A DNA stretch of 9,310 nt from Myxococcaceae bacterium (GTDB taxonomy: Bacteria; Myxococcota; Myxococcia; Myxococcales; Myxococcaceae): NCBI GenBank assembly GCA_018262385.1, contig JAGSPQ010000473.1, positions 1-9,310 of the forward strand, read 5' to 3'. Positions 1-6,873 of the stretch are shown piece by piece; position 1 is the stretch's first letter; the number at the start of each line of letters is the position of its first letter. A program made the translations under genes and the position numbers. The notes under the pieces were generated by a model. It was given only the letters and a program-made list of their open reading frames with translations. It did not search any database and was not told the origin of the DNA.

Positions 1-22
1 GCGTTGCTCCGTGAGCAAGCGC
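1..22. repeat. short hairpin at the window edge
   Basis: GCGTTGCTC (1-9) and GAGCAAGCGC (13-22) are complementary apart from one extra G, around a 3-nt CGT loop. The TTGCTC/GAGCAA core pairs perfectly. No T-run follows, so it is not a classical intrinsic terminator. Confidence 0.5.
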
Positions 23-81
23 CCAGCCGCTTCGCAACCCTGCTGAACGCATGGTTCGAGGGCAGCGGCTGCGAAGGTTGA
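1..81 (+). CDS. possible C-terminal tail of an upstream gene (partial)
   Basis: Frame 1 is open from the window edge to a TGA at 79-81 and encodes 26 residues, including REQAPSRFATLLNAWFEG. The composition looks protein-like (amphipathic, with an aromatic/leucine pattern) and loosely recalls short C-terminal helices such as those ending FliF-type proteins. This is too short to assign. The same bases form strong inverted repeats (19-96), so the segment could equally be non-coding. The true start would lie left of the window. Low confidence. Confidence 0.25.
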   Translation, partial: ALLREQAPSRFATLLNAWFEGSGCEG

Positions 82-96
82 TGCGCAGCTGGGCGC
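19..96. repeat. 78-nt imperfect inverted repeat
   Basis: GCGCCCAGC (19-27) is the exact reverse complement of GCTGGGCGC (88-96). Nested inside in register are CAACC (35-39) with GGTTG (76-80), CTGC (40-43) with GCAG (62-65), and GAAC (45-48) with GTTC (54-57) around a 5-nt apex. That is about 22 pairs in one long interrupted hairpin. A further stem, GCGCGG/CCGCGC, follows at 99-123. It could be a mobile short repeat, a structured RNA or leader, or a read-out terminator without a U-tract. I do not recognise a named family. The GGTTCGAG at 53-60 resembles a tRNA T-arm, but no tRNA fold is present. Confidence 0.55.
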
Positions 97-232
97 CCGC
101 GCGGAGTAATTCCTCTGCCGCGCAATGGCGACGCGGGCAGGCGCGAAAAGTGCGCGCGAACGAGATCAACGCAGTGCGCCGCCTCGGCGGAGCAATTCTG
201 GCGCGGTCATTGCCTCTTGCGCGCCGGAGCCG
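82..232. other. intergenic region upstream of the acyl-CoA ligase
   Basis: This 151-nt stretch holds two short stems, GCGCGG/CCGCGC (99-104 with 118-123) and CCGCC-TC-GGCGG (179-190). I see no convincing -35/-10 pair. The open frame can be extended upstream to an ATG at 125, but the extra 36 residues are Arg/Ala/Ser-rich and unlike the ligase family, so this stretch is treated as non-coding leader. Confidence 0.5.
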
Positions 233-1786
233 ATGAACTCCGCGATTCCCCAGCTGCACGACTACCTCCACGACGCGGCCCGGCGCGCTCCCCACAAGGT
301 CGCCCTGGTGGTCGAGGACGCGCGGGTCACCTACCGCGAGCTCGAGGCCCGCTCGAACGCGCTGGCGAACACCCTCGTCTCCCACGGGGTGCAGCGCGGC
401 GATCGGGTGGTGGTGTTCGCCGAGAACGGGGTCGAGGCGGTGGTGGCGTTCTGGGCGGCGCTGAAGGCCAACGCGGTGGCCTGCGTGATCAACCCGCTGA
501 CCAGGCAAGACAAGCTCGCCTACTGCCTCCAGGACTGCCGGGCGGCCGCGCTGATCACCGACGCGCACCTGGCCCCGGCCTTCGTGCCGGCGGCGGCCCG
601 CTCGAAGTGGCTGAGGGCGATCGTCTGCGTGGGGCCCTTCGATCCGCACCAGACCCGGGGGCTGCCGGTGATCGGCTGGGAAGAGGCGCTCGCGGACGGA
701 GACCCGGAGGCTCCTCCGCCCCGCCGCGGGCTCGACGTCGATCTGGCGGCGATCATCTACACCTCGGGGAGCACCGGCGAGCCGAAGGGGGTGATGCTGA
801 CCCACCGCAACATGCTCACCGCCGCCACCTCGATCTCGACCCTGCTCGAGCTCAACGGCGACGACGTGATCCTGAGCGTGCTCCCGCTGGCGTTCAACTA
901 CGGGCTGTACCAGATGATCCTCTCGGTTCGCATGGGAGCGCGGCTGGTGCTCGAGCGCTCGTTCAGCTTCCCGGTGACGGTGCTCGAGAAGGCGGTCGAG
1001 GAGCAGGTGACGGGGTTTCCCGGGGTGCCGACGCTGTTCTCGATTCTGGCCGAGCTGAAGACGCTCGATCACTACGACCTCTCGAGCGTCCGCTTCGTCA
1101 CCAACACCGCCGACGTGCTCACCACCCGGCACGTCCAGTTGCTCGAGCGGCTGTTCCCCCGGGCGCGGATCTACTCGATGTACGGGCTCACCGAGTGCAA
1201 GCGGTGCTCGTGCCTGCCGCCGGAGGATCTGAAGCGCAAGCCGGGCAGCGTCGGCTTCGCGATCCCCAACACCGAGCTGTGGCTGGTCGACGAGCACGAT
1301 CGGCGGCTGGGCCCGGGAATGGTGGGCGAGCTGGTGATCAGCGGCGCGACGGTGATGCTCGGCTACTGGGACAAGCCGGACGAAACGGCGAAGCGGCTGC
1401 GCCCGGGCCCGCTGCCCGGCCAGCAGGTACTCTACACCGGAGACCTGTGCCGGCTCGACGACGAGGGGTACCTGTATTTCGTCGCCCGGATGGACGACAT
1501 CATCAAGTCGCGCGGCGAGAAGGTGGCGCCCAAAGAGGTCGAGACCGCGCTGATGAACGTACCCGGGGTGCGCGAGGCGGCGGTGATCGGCGCTCCTGAT
1601 GCGCTGCTCGGCACGGCGGTGAAGGCGTTCGTGGTGCTCGAGGCGGGCGTGGGCCTCACCGAGAAGCAGCTGCAGCACGAGTGCAAGAAGCGAATCGAGA
1701 GCTTCATGGTCCCCCGGCAGATCGTCTTCGTGCCCGAGCTGCCGAAGACCACCACCGGGAAGATCAAGAAGACCGAGCTGCGTTAG
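233..1786 (+). CDS. AMP-forming acyl-CoA ligase (ANL superfamily)
   Basis: This 517-residue enzyme should activate a carboxylic acid with ATP to an acyl-adenylate and transfer it to CoA or another thiol. The adenylation signatures appear in order: P-loop YTSGSTGEPKG (176-186), A5 YGLTE (317-321), A7 YTGD (401-404), the hinge RMDDIIKSRGEKVAP (419-433), and the C-terminal PKTTTGKIKKTELR with the catalytic lysine at K510. Length is normal for a free-standing ligase and there is no carrier or condensation domain. ATG233 was chosen because MNSAIPQLHDYLHDAARR matches the usual family start; a GGAG lies only 3 nt upstream, which is short. An earlier ATG at 125 adds an unrelated basic leader. Overall it resembles acyl ligases of the exosortase-associated/FadD-like groups, but the substrate cannot be read from sequence. 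Three cysteines (322, 325, 327) follow A5. The next gene on this strand is a possible membrane acyltransferase. Confidence 0.93.
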   Translation: MNSAIPQLHDYLHDAARRAPHKVALVVEDARVTYRELEARSNALANTLVSHGVQRGDRVVVFAENGVEAVVAFWAALKANAVACVINPLTRQDKLAYCLQDCRAAALITDAHLAPAFVPAAARSKWLRAIVCVGPFDPHQTRGLPVIGWEEALADGDPEAPPPRRGLDVDLAAIIYTSGSTGEPKGVMLTHRNMLTAATSISTLLELNGDDVILSVLPLAFNYGLYQMILSVRMGARLVLERSFSFPVTVLEKAVEEQVTGFPGVPTLFSILAELKTLDHYDLSSVRFVTNTADVLTTRHVQLLERLFPRARIYSMYGLTECKRCSCLPPEDLKRKPGSVGFAIPNTELWLVDEHDRRLGPGMVGELVISGATVMLGYWDKPDETAKRLRPGPLPGQQVLYTGDLCRLDDEGYLYFVARMDDIIKSRGEKVAPKEVETALMNVPGVREAAVIGAPDALLGTAVKAFVVLEAGVGLTEKQLQHECKKRIESFMVPRQIVFVPELPKTTTGKIKKTELR

Positions 1787-1809
1787 GGCCTCTCGACCCC
1801 CAGGGCGAG

Positions 1810-1827
1810 TGTGCAGATCGCTGCACA
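1810..1827. repeat. perfect inverted repeat TGTGCAG-ATCG-CTGCACA
   Basis: A 7-bp perfect stem with a 4-nt ATCG loop begins 24 nt after the ligase stop codon. No T-run follows, so it is a weak terminator candidate at best. It could be an operator-like dyad for a dimeric regulator. The half-site GCTGCAC recurs at 1853-1859 and 1927-1933. Confidence 0.5.
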
Positions 1828-1959
1828 GCTGGCTCAATCATCCGTGCGGCTGGCTGCACATCGAGCCGCCGGGCAGAGGCGGCCGGGCGAGGCGCATCGA
1901 TTGCACTGGGAGGCTGTGCCTCAACAGCTGCACGGCGTTCCGCTGAGCCGCCTGTTCCT

Positions 1960-1963
1960 GGAG
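1960..1963 (+). promoter_or_regulatory. ribosome-binding site deciding the start at 1970
   Basis: GGAG lies 6 nt before ATG1970. It supports starting the YwaF/TMEM164-like protein here rather than at upstream in-frame codons, and the protein from this point looks like the family. Confidence 0.6.
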
Positions 1964-1969
1964 ACCCGG

Positions 1970-2836
1970 ATGGACTTCTTCGACCCGAACGTACACTCGA
2001 GCGACCTGTTCCGAATGGGAGGAGCAGGCCATCTCGCGCTGGTCCTGATCCTGTTCGGACTCCTGGCCCTGATGGTCCTCAACCGGAACAGGCTCGTGGA
2101 GCTTCGCCAGAGCCGGGCCTTCATGGCGGGGACTGCCGGCTTCGTCCTGTCGCTCGAGCTCGGTGCTGGCCTCTTGAAGTTCATCTACCCTTGCGAGCCG
2201 GCGTTCGAGCGCATCCCCCTTCAGCTGTGCGCGACGCTGAAGCTCGCGATCACGGCGCTCATCCTGCTCAAGCGCTACGACCTGGTGAAGTACGTCTCGA
2301 TCTGGGCCATCGGGGCAGGGTTCATCTCGTTCGCGAACCTCAACCTCGCCGGAGGGAGCTTCGGGAACTTCTCGTTCTGGCACTACCTCGTCGGCCACTA
2401 CTACCTGTTCGTGGTCCCGATCTTCCTCTTCCTGACCGGCGAGTTTCGCTACGACCTCCGCTACCACTCCCGATCGGTGCTCGGCCTTGCCGCCTGGTCC
2501 TTGCTGATCTTCCTCGTCAACTGGGCCTTCGACGCCAACTACATGTACTCGGGCCCGCACAATGAAACGGTCGTCGCCTTCATCCCCGATCGATTCATGG
2601 TCTGGCCGCTGAACTTCGTTTCCTATCTGCTGATCGGCGTGGTCCTGCTCAGCTCGATCTTTGCCATCATGAGGATCTCCCAGGGACGGCTGGACAGGGT
2701 TTCCGCTCCGGGCTCCGACCGGTTGCCCGCTGGAGCCGCTGGGCGTCACCTTCAGGGCGTCTCGACCACCGGCGGGGTCGAGGGCCTCGCCACCGCCCGC
2801 GTCAGCCGGACCTTCGCCCGGTCGGCGAGCAGGTAG
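1970..2836 (+). CDS. YwaF/TMEM164-like seven-helix membrane protein
   Basis: A 288-residue integral membrane protein with about seven hydrophobic helices, near 21-38, 50-73, 84-100, 106-124, 135-157, 168-187 and 211-234. The pattern fits the bacterial YwaF / TIGR02206 / TMEM164 family: His in the first helix (H21), a PLQLC motif in the third (C87), FWHYLVGHY in the fifth (H138, H143), NYMY at 190-193, and WPLNFVSYLL in the last. Human TMEM164 is reported to be a phospholipid acyltransferase using a Cys and a His; C87 and H143 would be the counterparts. That assignment is inference, and bacterial members are mostly uncharacterised. Family members normally end soon after the last helix. Here about 50 extra basic, low-complexity residues follow, and the last 28 are antisense to the end of the RND permease gene, so the tail may be stop-less read-through. 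The acyl-CoA ligase upstream may supply its substrate. Confidence 0.75.
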   Translation: MDFFDPNVHSSDLFRMGGAGHLALVLILFGLLALMVLNRNRLVELRQSRAFMAGTAGFVLSLELGAGLLKFIYPCEPAFERIPLQLCATLKLAITALILLKRYDLVKYVSIWAIGAGFISFANLNLAGGSFGNFSFWHYLVGHYYLFVVPIFLFLTGEFRYDLRYHSRSVLGLAAWSLLIFLVNWAFDANYMYSGPHNETVVAFIPDRFMVWPLNFVSYLLIGVVLLSSIFAIMRISQGRLDRVSAPGSDRLPAGAAGRHLQGVSTTGGVEGLATARVSRTFARSASR

Positions 2837-3507
2837 AAGGCCGGCACCACCAGCAGGCTGAGCGCGGTCGAGATCACCAGCCCGCCGATCACCGCGATCG
2901 CCATCGGGCGGCGGATCTCGCCTCCCTGCCCGAGCGCCAGCGCCGCCGGCACCGCGGCCATCATCGTCGCGACCGAGGTCATCAGAATCGGCCGCAGCCG
3001 CACCGGGCCGGCCTTCAGCAGCGCCGCTTCGGTCGCCAGCCCCTCGCGCCGAAGCTGGTTGGTGTAGTCGACCAGGATGATCGAGTTCTTCTTCACGATC
3101 CCCATCAGCAGCAGCAGGCCGATCATGCTGAAGATGTTCAGGGTCGAGCCCGAGCCGAGCAGCGCGAACGCCGCGCCGGCGATCGAGAGCGGAAGAATCG
3201 TCAGCACCGTCACCGGGTGGAGGAACGAGTTGAACTGCGAGGCGAGCACCATGTACGCGACGAGGATCCCCAGGATCAGCGCGAACACCAGCCCGCCGAA
3301 CGAGTCGCGGAAGGCGACGCTCGCGCCGCCCAGCACCACCCGGTAGCCCTGCTTCAGCTCGGCCCCCAGCCCCTCGACGGCGGCGATCGCCGCTTCCTGC
3401 GAATGGCCGGGAGCGACGTTGGCGAAGAAGGTGATCGCCCGCTCGCGATCGCGCCGGGTGATCGCCTGCAGCGCCGGCCGTTCTTCCTGGCTGACCAGGG
3501 TCGACAC
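2752..3507 (-). CDS. RND permease, C-terminal fragment (after frameshift)
   Basis: This frame carries the last 251 residues of the HAE1-type RND pump whose start is at 5714. It opens in the second periplasmic porter/docking region with VSTLVSQEERPALQAITRRD, then shows five transmembrane helices (about 72-92, 97-116, 124-146, 174-192, 202-226). GIVKKNSIILVD carries the conserved TM10 lysine of the proton relay (K140 of the fragment, counterpart of AcrB K940), and RLRPILMTSVATMMAAVPAA is the classic TM11 region. The stop TGA is at 2752-2754, and the 3' end overlaps the convergent YwaF-like gene by 85 nt. I set the left limit at GTG3507, where homology resumes. That codon could in principle start a separate polypeptide, but it has no clear ribosome-binding site. 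Taken alone the fragment lacks helices 1-7 and cannot be a pump. Confidence 0.9.
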   Translation of the reverse strand: MSTLVSQEERPALQAITRRDRERAITFFANVAPGHSQEAAIAAVEGLGAELKQGYRVVLGGASVAFRDSFGGLVFALILGILVAYMVLASQFNSFLHPVTVLTILPLSIAGAAFALLGSGSTLNIFSMIGLLLLMGIVKKNSIILVDYTNQLRREGLATEAALLKAGPVRLRPILMTSVATMMAAVPAALALGQGGEIRRPMAIAVIGGLVISTALSLLVVPAFYLLADRAKVRLTRAVARPSTPPVVETP

Positions 3508-5714
3508 CCGATCCGCTGGCCGCCGATCAGGGTGTTGAGGGTGCTGGCCAGCTCTTCGATCGACACCCCGAGATCCGAGGCGCGCTGGCGGTTGGGCACG
3601 ATCCGCAGCTCGGGCATTCCCAGCTGGTAGTCGGTGTCGAGGTCGACCACCTGGCCGGTGGCGAGCAGCTTGCCCTTCAGCGCGTCGGCCTCGGCGATCA
3701 GCGTCTCCCAGTCGGCGCCCCGCACCGAGAACTCGACCGGAAAGCCGCGCTGGGCGGTGAAGCCGGACTGCGACAGATCCTGCACCGAGGCCTTCACGCC
3801 GGGAATGGCGTTGAGCTCCTTGCGCAGCACCTGGGAGAACGCCGCCTGGGACATCCGCTGCTTCGACGGCTTCAAGGTGAGGAACATCACCCCGCCGTTC
3901 ACCCCGGCGCCGCCGAAGCCGCCGATCACGGTGTAGTTGCGCAGCACCTCGGGCCGCCTGGCCACGGCCTCTTCGGCGCGCTTGAACAGCAGGTTGGTCT
4001 CGTCGAGCGAAGAGCCGACCGCGGTCTGCAGCCGCACCATCAGCCGGCTCTGATCCTGCGAGGGGACGAACTCGCTCGGCAGCGCGCGGAAGGCGGCGAT
4101 CGCGCCTCCGAGCACCACCAGCGCACCCAGCAGCACCACTCCGGGGCGGCGCAGCCCGCGGGCGAGCAGGCGGGCGTAGAGCGCCTCGAGGAAGTGGAAG
4201 GCGCGATCGACCCGCTTTCCAATCGGGCCGCGATCGTGCCGGGAGGTGTCGAGGATCTGCGCCGCCCGCGCCGGAGCGAGCGTCACCGCCTCGAGGAAGC
4301 TGAACGACACCGCGAGGCAGAGGGTGACTCCGAACTGGAGGAAGAAGCGGCCGACCACCCCGTCCATGAAGATCACCGGGATGAAGATCGCGATCACCGC
4401 GGCGGTGGCGGCCAGCGCGGCGAAGGTGATCTCTTTCGTGCCGTCGCGCGCGGCGGTCACCCGGTCTTTGCCCTTCTCGCCGTGGCGGAAGATGTTCTCC
4501 ATCACCATGATCGAGTCGTCGACCACGATCCCGACCGCCAGCGAGAGGCCGAGCAGGGTGAAGGTGTTGAGGGTGAAGCCGAGGAAGTAGATCACCGCCA
4601 CGGTGCCCAGCAGCGACATCGGGATCGCCAGCACCACGTTGAGGGTGCTCGACAGGCTCCCTAAGAACATCCAGCACACCAGCGCGGTCAGCAGCACCGC
4701 CAGCAGCAGCTCGAGCTGGATGTCGTGCACCGACTCTTCGATGAAGCGGGTGTTGTCGAAGTTGACCCCCACCTCCATGTCCTTCGGCACCGTCTTCTGC
4801 AGCAGGGCCAGCTCGGCCTTCACCGCGCGGGCGACCTCGACCGCGTTCGAGCCGCGCAGCTTCTTGATCCCCAGGCCCTGGGCGGGCTGGCCGTCGACCC
4901 GGGAGAGCCGGCGCTGATCCTCGAAGCCGTCTTCCACCAGCGCGACGTCCGACAGGTACACCGGCGCGCCGCCGACCTCGCGCAGCACGATCTTCCGCAG
5001 CGTCTGCAGATCGAGCGCCTCGCCCAGCACCCGGACACTGACCTCGCGCCCTTCGGTCTGGAGGTAGCCGGCGGGCAGCTCGAGGTGGTTGGTCCGCAGC
5101 GCCTTGATCACGTCGGCGACCGTCACCCGCTGGGCGTCGAGCTTCTGGGCGTCGATCCAGATCCGGATGCTCCGGTCGAGGTAGCCGCCGAGCATGATCT
5201 CGCCCACCCCGGGCACCGTCTGCAGCTTCTCCTTGATCTGGTAGCGGGCGACGTCGCTGATCATTGCCTGCGGGTAGGGCCCCGAGACCCCGACCCAGAG
5301 GATCGGCTGATCCTCGGGGTTGTTCTTCGACACCACCGGCGGGTCGATGTCGCGGGGCAACAGCCGCTGCACCTGCGCCACCCGGGTCTGCACGTCCTGG
5401 AGCGCGGCGTCGACGTTGCGCTTCAGATCCAGCTCGATGGTGATGTTGGCGCTGCCCTGGCGCGAGGTGCTGGTGATCGAGCGGATCCCCTCGACCTGCA
5501 CCACCGCCTCTTCCAGCGGCTCGACCACGTCGTGCTCGATCACCTCGGGCGCGGCGCCTTCCCAGTCGACCTTCACGTTGATGGTGGGGAAGTCGACGTC
5601 GGGGAACTGGCTGATCCCGATGCGCGAGAACGCGACGCCGCCGAAGACGATCGTGGCGGTCATCATCATCCACGCCAGCACCGGCTTGCGGATGCAGATC
5701 TCGGTCAGGCTCAT
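3354..5714 (-). CDS. RND efflux permease (HAE1), N-terminal part, frameshifted
   Basis: Inner-membrane, proton-driven pump subunit of a tripartite efflux system (AcrB/MexF/MdtC-like). It begins with the family signature MSLTEICIRKPVLAWMMM, followed by TM1, the porter domain, TM2-6 (about 330-480) and TM7 (525-541). The TM4 proton-relay aspartates D399-D400 sit in GIVVDDSIMVMEN. Homology runs to LNTLIGGQRI (residue 735). The frame then reads 51 unrelated residues, GCRPWSARKN onwards, before a stop at 3354. The true continuation is in another frame from 3507. About 40 residues of the docking subdomain expected between GGQ and the VSTLV block are absent, so the event is a deletion plus frameshift. 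Joined, the parts give about 987 residues against a usual 1025-1050. The start is ATG5714, with GTGAGG 5 nt upstream containing the stop of the preceding fusion-protein gene, so translation is probably coupled. Confidence 0.95.
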   Translation of the reverse strand: MSLTEICIRKPVLAWMMMTATIVFGGVAFSRIGISQFPDVDFPTINVKVDWEGAAPEVIEHDVVEPLEEAVVQVEGIRSITSTSRQGSANITIELDLKRNVDAALQDVQTRVAQVQRLLPRDIDPPVVSKNNPEDQPILWVGVSGPYPQAMISDVARYQIKEKLQTVPGVGEIMLGGYLDRSIRIWIDAQKLDAQRVTVADVIKALRTNHLELPAGYLQTEGREVSVRVLGEALDLQTLRKIVLREVGGAPVYLSDVALVEDGFEDQRRLSRVDGQPAQGLGIKKLRGSNAVEVARAVKAELALLQKTVPKDMEVGVNFDNTRFIEESVHDIQLELLLAVLLTALVCWMFLGSLSSTLNVVLAIPMSLLGTVAVIYFLGFTLNTFTLLGLSLAVGIVVDDSIMVMENIFRHGEKGKDRVTAARDGTKEITFAALAATAAVIAIFIPVIFMDGVVGRFFLQFGVTLCLAVSFSFLEAVTLAPARAAQILDTSRHDRGPIGKRVDRAFHFLEALYARLLARGLRRPGVVLLGALVVLGGAIAAFRALPSEFVPSQDQSRLMVRLQTAVGSSLDETNLLFKRAEEAVARRPEVLRNYTVIGGFGGAGVNGGVMFLTLKPSKQRMSQAAFSQVLRKELNAIPGVKASVQDLSQSGFTAQRGFPVEFSVRGADWETLIAEADALKGKLLATGQVVDLDTDYQLGMPELRIVPNRQRASDLGVSIEELASTLNTLIGGQRIGCRPWSARKNGRRCRRSPGAIASGRSPSSPTSLPAIRRKRRSPPSRGWGPS
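3505..3515 (-). other. deletion/frameshift junction in the RND gene
   Basis: Upstream homology ends at the codons for R-I (3510-3515), and downstream homology starts at the GTG codon 3505-3507 in a different frame. From AcrB-type proteins about 40 residues (roughly 120 nt, not a multiple of three) are expected between them. The lesion falls within the docking subdomain, not at a domain border. Confidence 0.8.
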
Positions 5715-5719
5715 CGCGG

Positions 5720-5725
5720 CCTCAC
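5720..5725 (-). promoter_or_regulatory. ribosome-binding site overlapping the MFP stop codon
   Basis: GTGAGG includes the TGA stop of the fusion-protein gene and lies 5 nt before the permease ATG. This supports ATG5714 and translational coupling between the two subunits. Confidence 0.65.
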
Positions 5726-6873
5726 TGGGCCCCGCCGACGCCCGCGCCCGGCTCGCGGGCGACCGGGGTCGGCCCGGCGATCACCACCTGCGCTCCGTCG
5801 CGCAGCGCCTCGGCGCCGCGGATCACCAGCTGCTCGCCGGGCTTGAGCCCGTCTTTGACCTCCACCCGGCCGTCGGTGGTGCGCATCCCCAGCTCGAGGA
5901 TCCGTTCCTTCGCGGTGGTGCCCTGGATGACGAAGGCGAGGAAGCCGCGCTCGCTCGGCCGCACCGCGGTCTGGGGCACCACCGGCGCCTCGCGGGTCTG
6001 CCCGACCGGCACGGTGACCTCGGCGAAGGCGCCCGGCCGCGCGCGCTCGCGATCGGCGGCCTCGACCTCGGCGGTGACGGTCACCATCCGGGTGGCCTCC
6101 TCGGCGACCTCGGCGACGCTGGCGATCTTCGCGGTCATCGGCTTCGAGTCGCCGCTCGAGAGGAAGCGCACCGGCATCCCCGGCAGCAGCCGCTGGGCGT
6201 CGGGCTCGGGGACCTTGAAGCGGACCAGCAGCGGATCGCGGCGGACCATCGAGGCGAGCGCAGTGCCGACCGGGACGTACTGCCCGGTGCTGACGGTGCG
6301 GGTCTGCAGCACTCCGGCGACCGGCGCCCGGACGTAGGCGTCGCGCAGGTTGAGCTCGGCCTGCTCGAGGGTGACCTGGGCCGAGGCGAGATCCGCCGCG
6401 GCGGTGGCGACCCGCGAGGTGAAGGTGGCCAGCTCCTCGAAGGTGATCAGCCCCGGCGACGTCTTCTGCACCTGCTCGCGGCGGGCGAGCGCCGCGTCCG
6501 CCTCGGCCTTGGTGGCGGCGACCCGGTCGAGCGCGGCCTTCGCAGCGCGCACCATCAGCGTGTACCGGCGGGAGTCGATCTCGACCAGCAGCTCGTTGGC
6601 CTTCACCCGCTGGCCCTCGACGAACCGCACGCTGTCGACCGCGCCGGCGACCCGGGCGGTGATCTGCACCCGCTCGAAGGCCTCGACCGAGCCGACCGCG
6701 TTGAGGGTGTACTCGACCTCGCGCACCTGCACCGGCTCGGTCTGCACCGGGAACACCAGCGCCTTGCGCGCGCCCACGCTGCCCGGCTTGCCGCCCGGGC
6801 CGGGGCCGCCGCCGCCTTCCTTCGCGCAGCCCGCCACCATCCACACACACAGCGCCAGCGCCAGGGGCTTCAC
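5722..6873 (-). CDS. RND efflux membrane-fusion lipoprotein
   Basis: A 383-residue periplasmic adaptor linking the RND permease to the outer-membrane channel. It has a lipoprotein signal with lipobox VAGC (acylated C16) and a Gly-rich linker (20-33). The first barrel/lipoyl half follows, with VGSVEAFERVQITARVAG (60-77) and EGQRVKANELLVEID (86-100). Next come an Ala-rich helical hairpin (about 105-175), the second lipoyl half YVRAPVAGVLQTRTVSTGQY (180-199), and beta-barrel and membrane-proximal domains ending around 365. The gene is intact and of normal length. The start is GTG6873, with GAGGTGA 4 nt upstream, and it overlaps the stop of the outer-membrane factor gene as GTGA, so the two are translationally coupled. 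Residue +2 after the cysteine is Ala, unlike the Asp of AcrA; by the enterobacterial sorting rule this would direct it to the outer membrane, but whether that rule holds here is unknown. Confidence 0.95.
   Translation of the reverse strand: MKPLALALCVWMVAGCAKEGGGGPGPGGKPGSVGARKALVFPVQTEPVQVREVEYTLNAVGSVEAFERVQITARVAGAVDSVRFVEGQRVKANELLVEIDSRRYTLMVRAAKAALDRVAATKAEADAALARREQVQKTSPGLITFEELATFTSRVATAAADLASAQVTLEQAELNLRDAYVRAPVAGVLQTRTVSTGQYVPVGTALASMVRRDPLLVRFKVPEPDAQRLLPGMPVRFLSSGDSKPMTAKIASVAEVAEEATRMVTVTAEVEAADRERARPGAFAEVTVPVGQTREAPVVPQTAVRPSERGFLAFVIQGTTAKERILELGMRTTDGRVEVKDGLKPGEQLVIRGAEALRDGAQVVIAGPTPVAREPGAGVGGAQ

Larger units (their letters stand above)
1787..1969. other. gap between the two + strand genes
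   Basis: This 183-nt stretch has no convincing coding sequence. The downstream frame is open back to 1811, but the extra 53 residues are polar, basic and unlike the family. It contains a perfect 7-bp stem at 1810-1827, and the heptamer GCTGCAC occurs three times (1820, 1853, 1927). No U-tract terminator is visible, so read-through from the ligase into the membrane-protein gene is possible. Confidence 0.5.

Noticed and set aside
19..96. Integron attC site
   Set aside because: Size and imperfect dyad fit, but the RYYYAAC and GTTRRRY core boxes are not at the ends and there is no integrase or cassette array.
45..120. tRNA gene suggested by GGTTCGAG
   Set aside because: No acceptor stem, anticodon arm or D-arm can be placed around it; the complementarity belongs to the interrupted inverted repeat.
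217..1599. Second + strand frame inside the acyl-CoA ligase gene
   Set aside because: Arg/Gly/Ala-rich shadow with no motifs; all adenylation motifs lie in the frame starting at 233.
2690..2760. Bidirectional terminator between the converging genes
   Set aside because: Short GC-rich direct and inverted words occur, such as GCCC...GGGC at 2725-2744, but no stable stem with a T-run on either strand.
3505..3515. Programmed ribosomal frameshift in the RND gene
   Set aside because: No slippery heptamer is visible, and about 40 conserved residues are missing at the same point, so a one-base shift would not restore a normal protein.
3508..5673. Long open frame running under the RND gene on the same strand
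   Set aside because: Upstream of about 3507 this frame reads Arg/Gly/Ala/Pro-rich low-complexity sequence typical of a shifted frame in GC-rich DNA; only its last 251 codons match a protein family.
4725..5846. Long + strand open frame antisense to the RND and fusion-protein genes
   Set aside because: Its translation is His/Asp/Arg/Leu-rich without domains and mirrors the codon bias of the real genes on the other strand.
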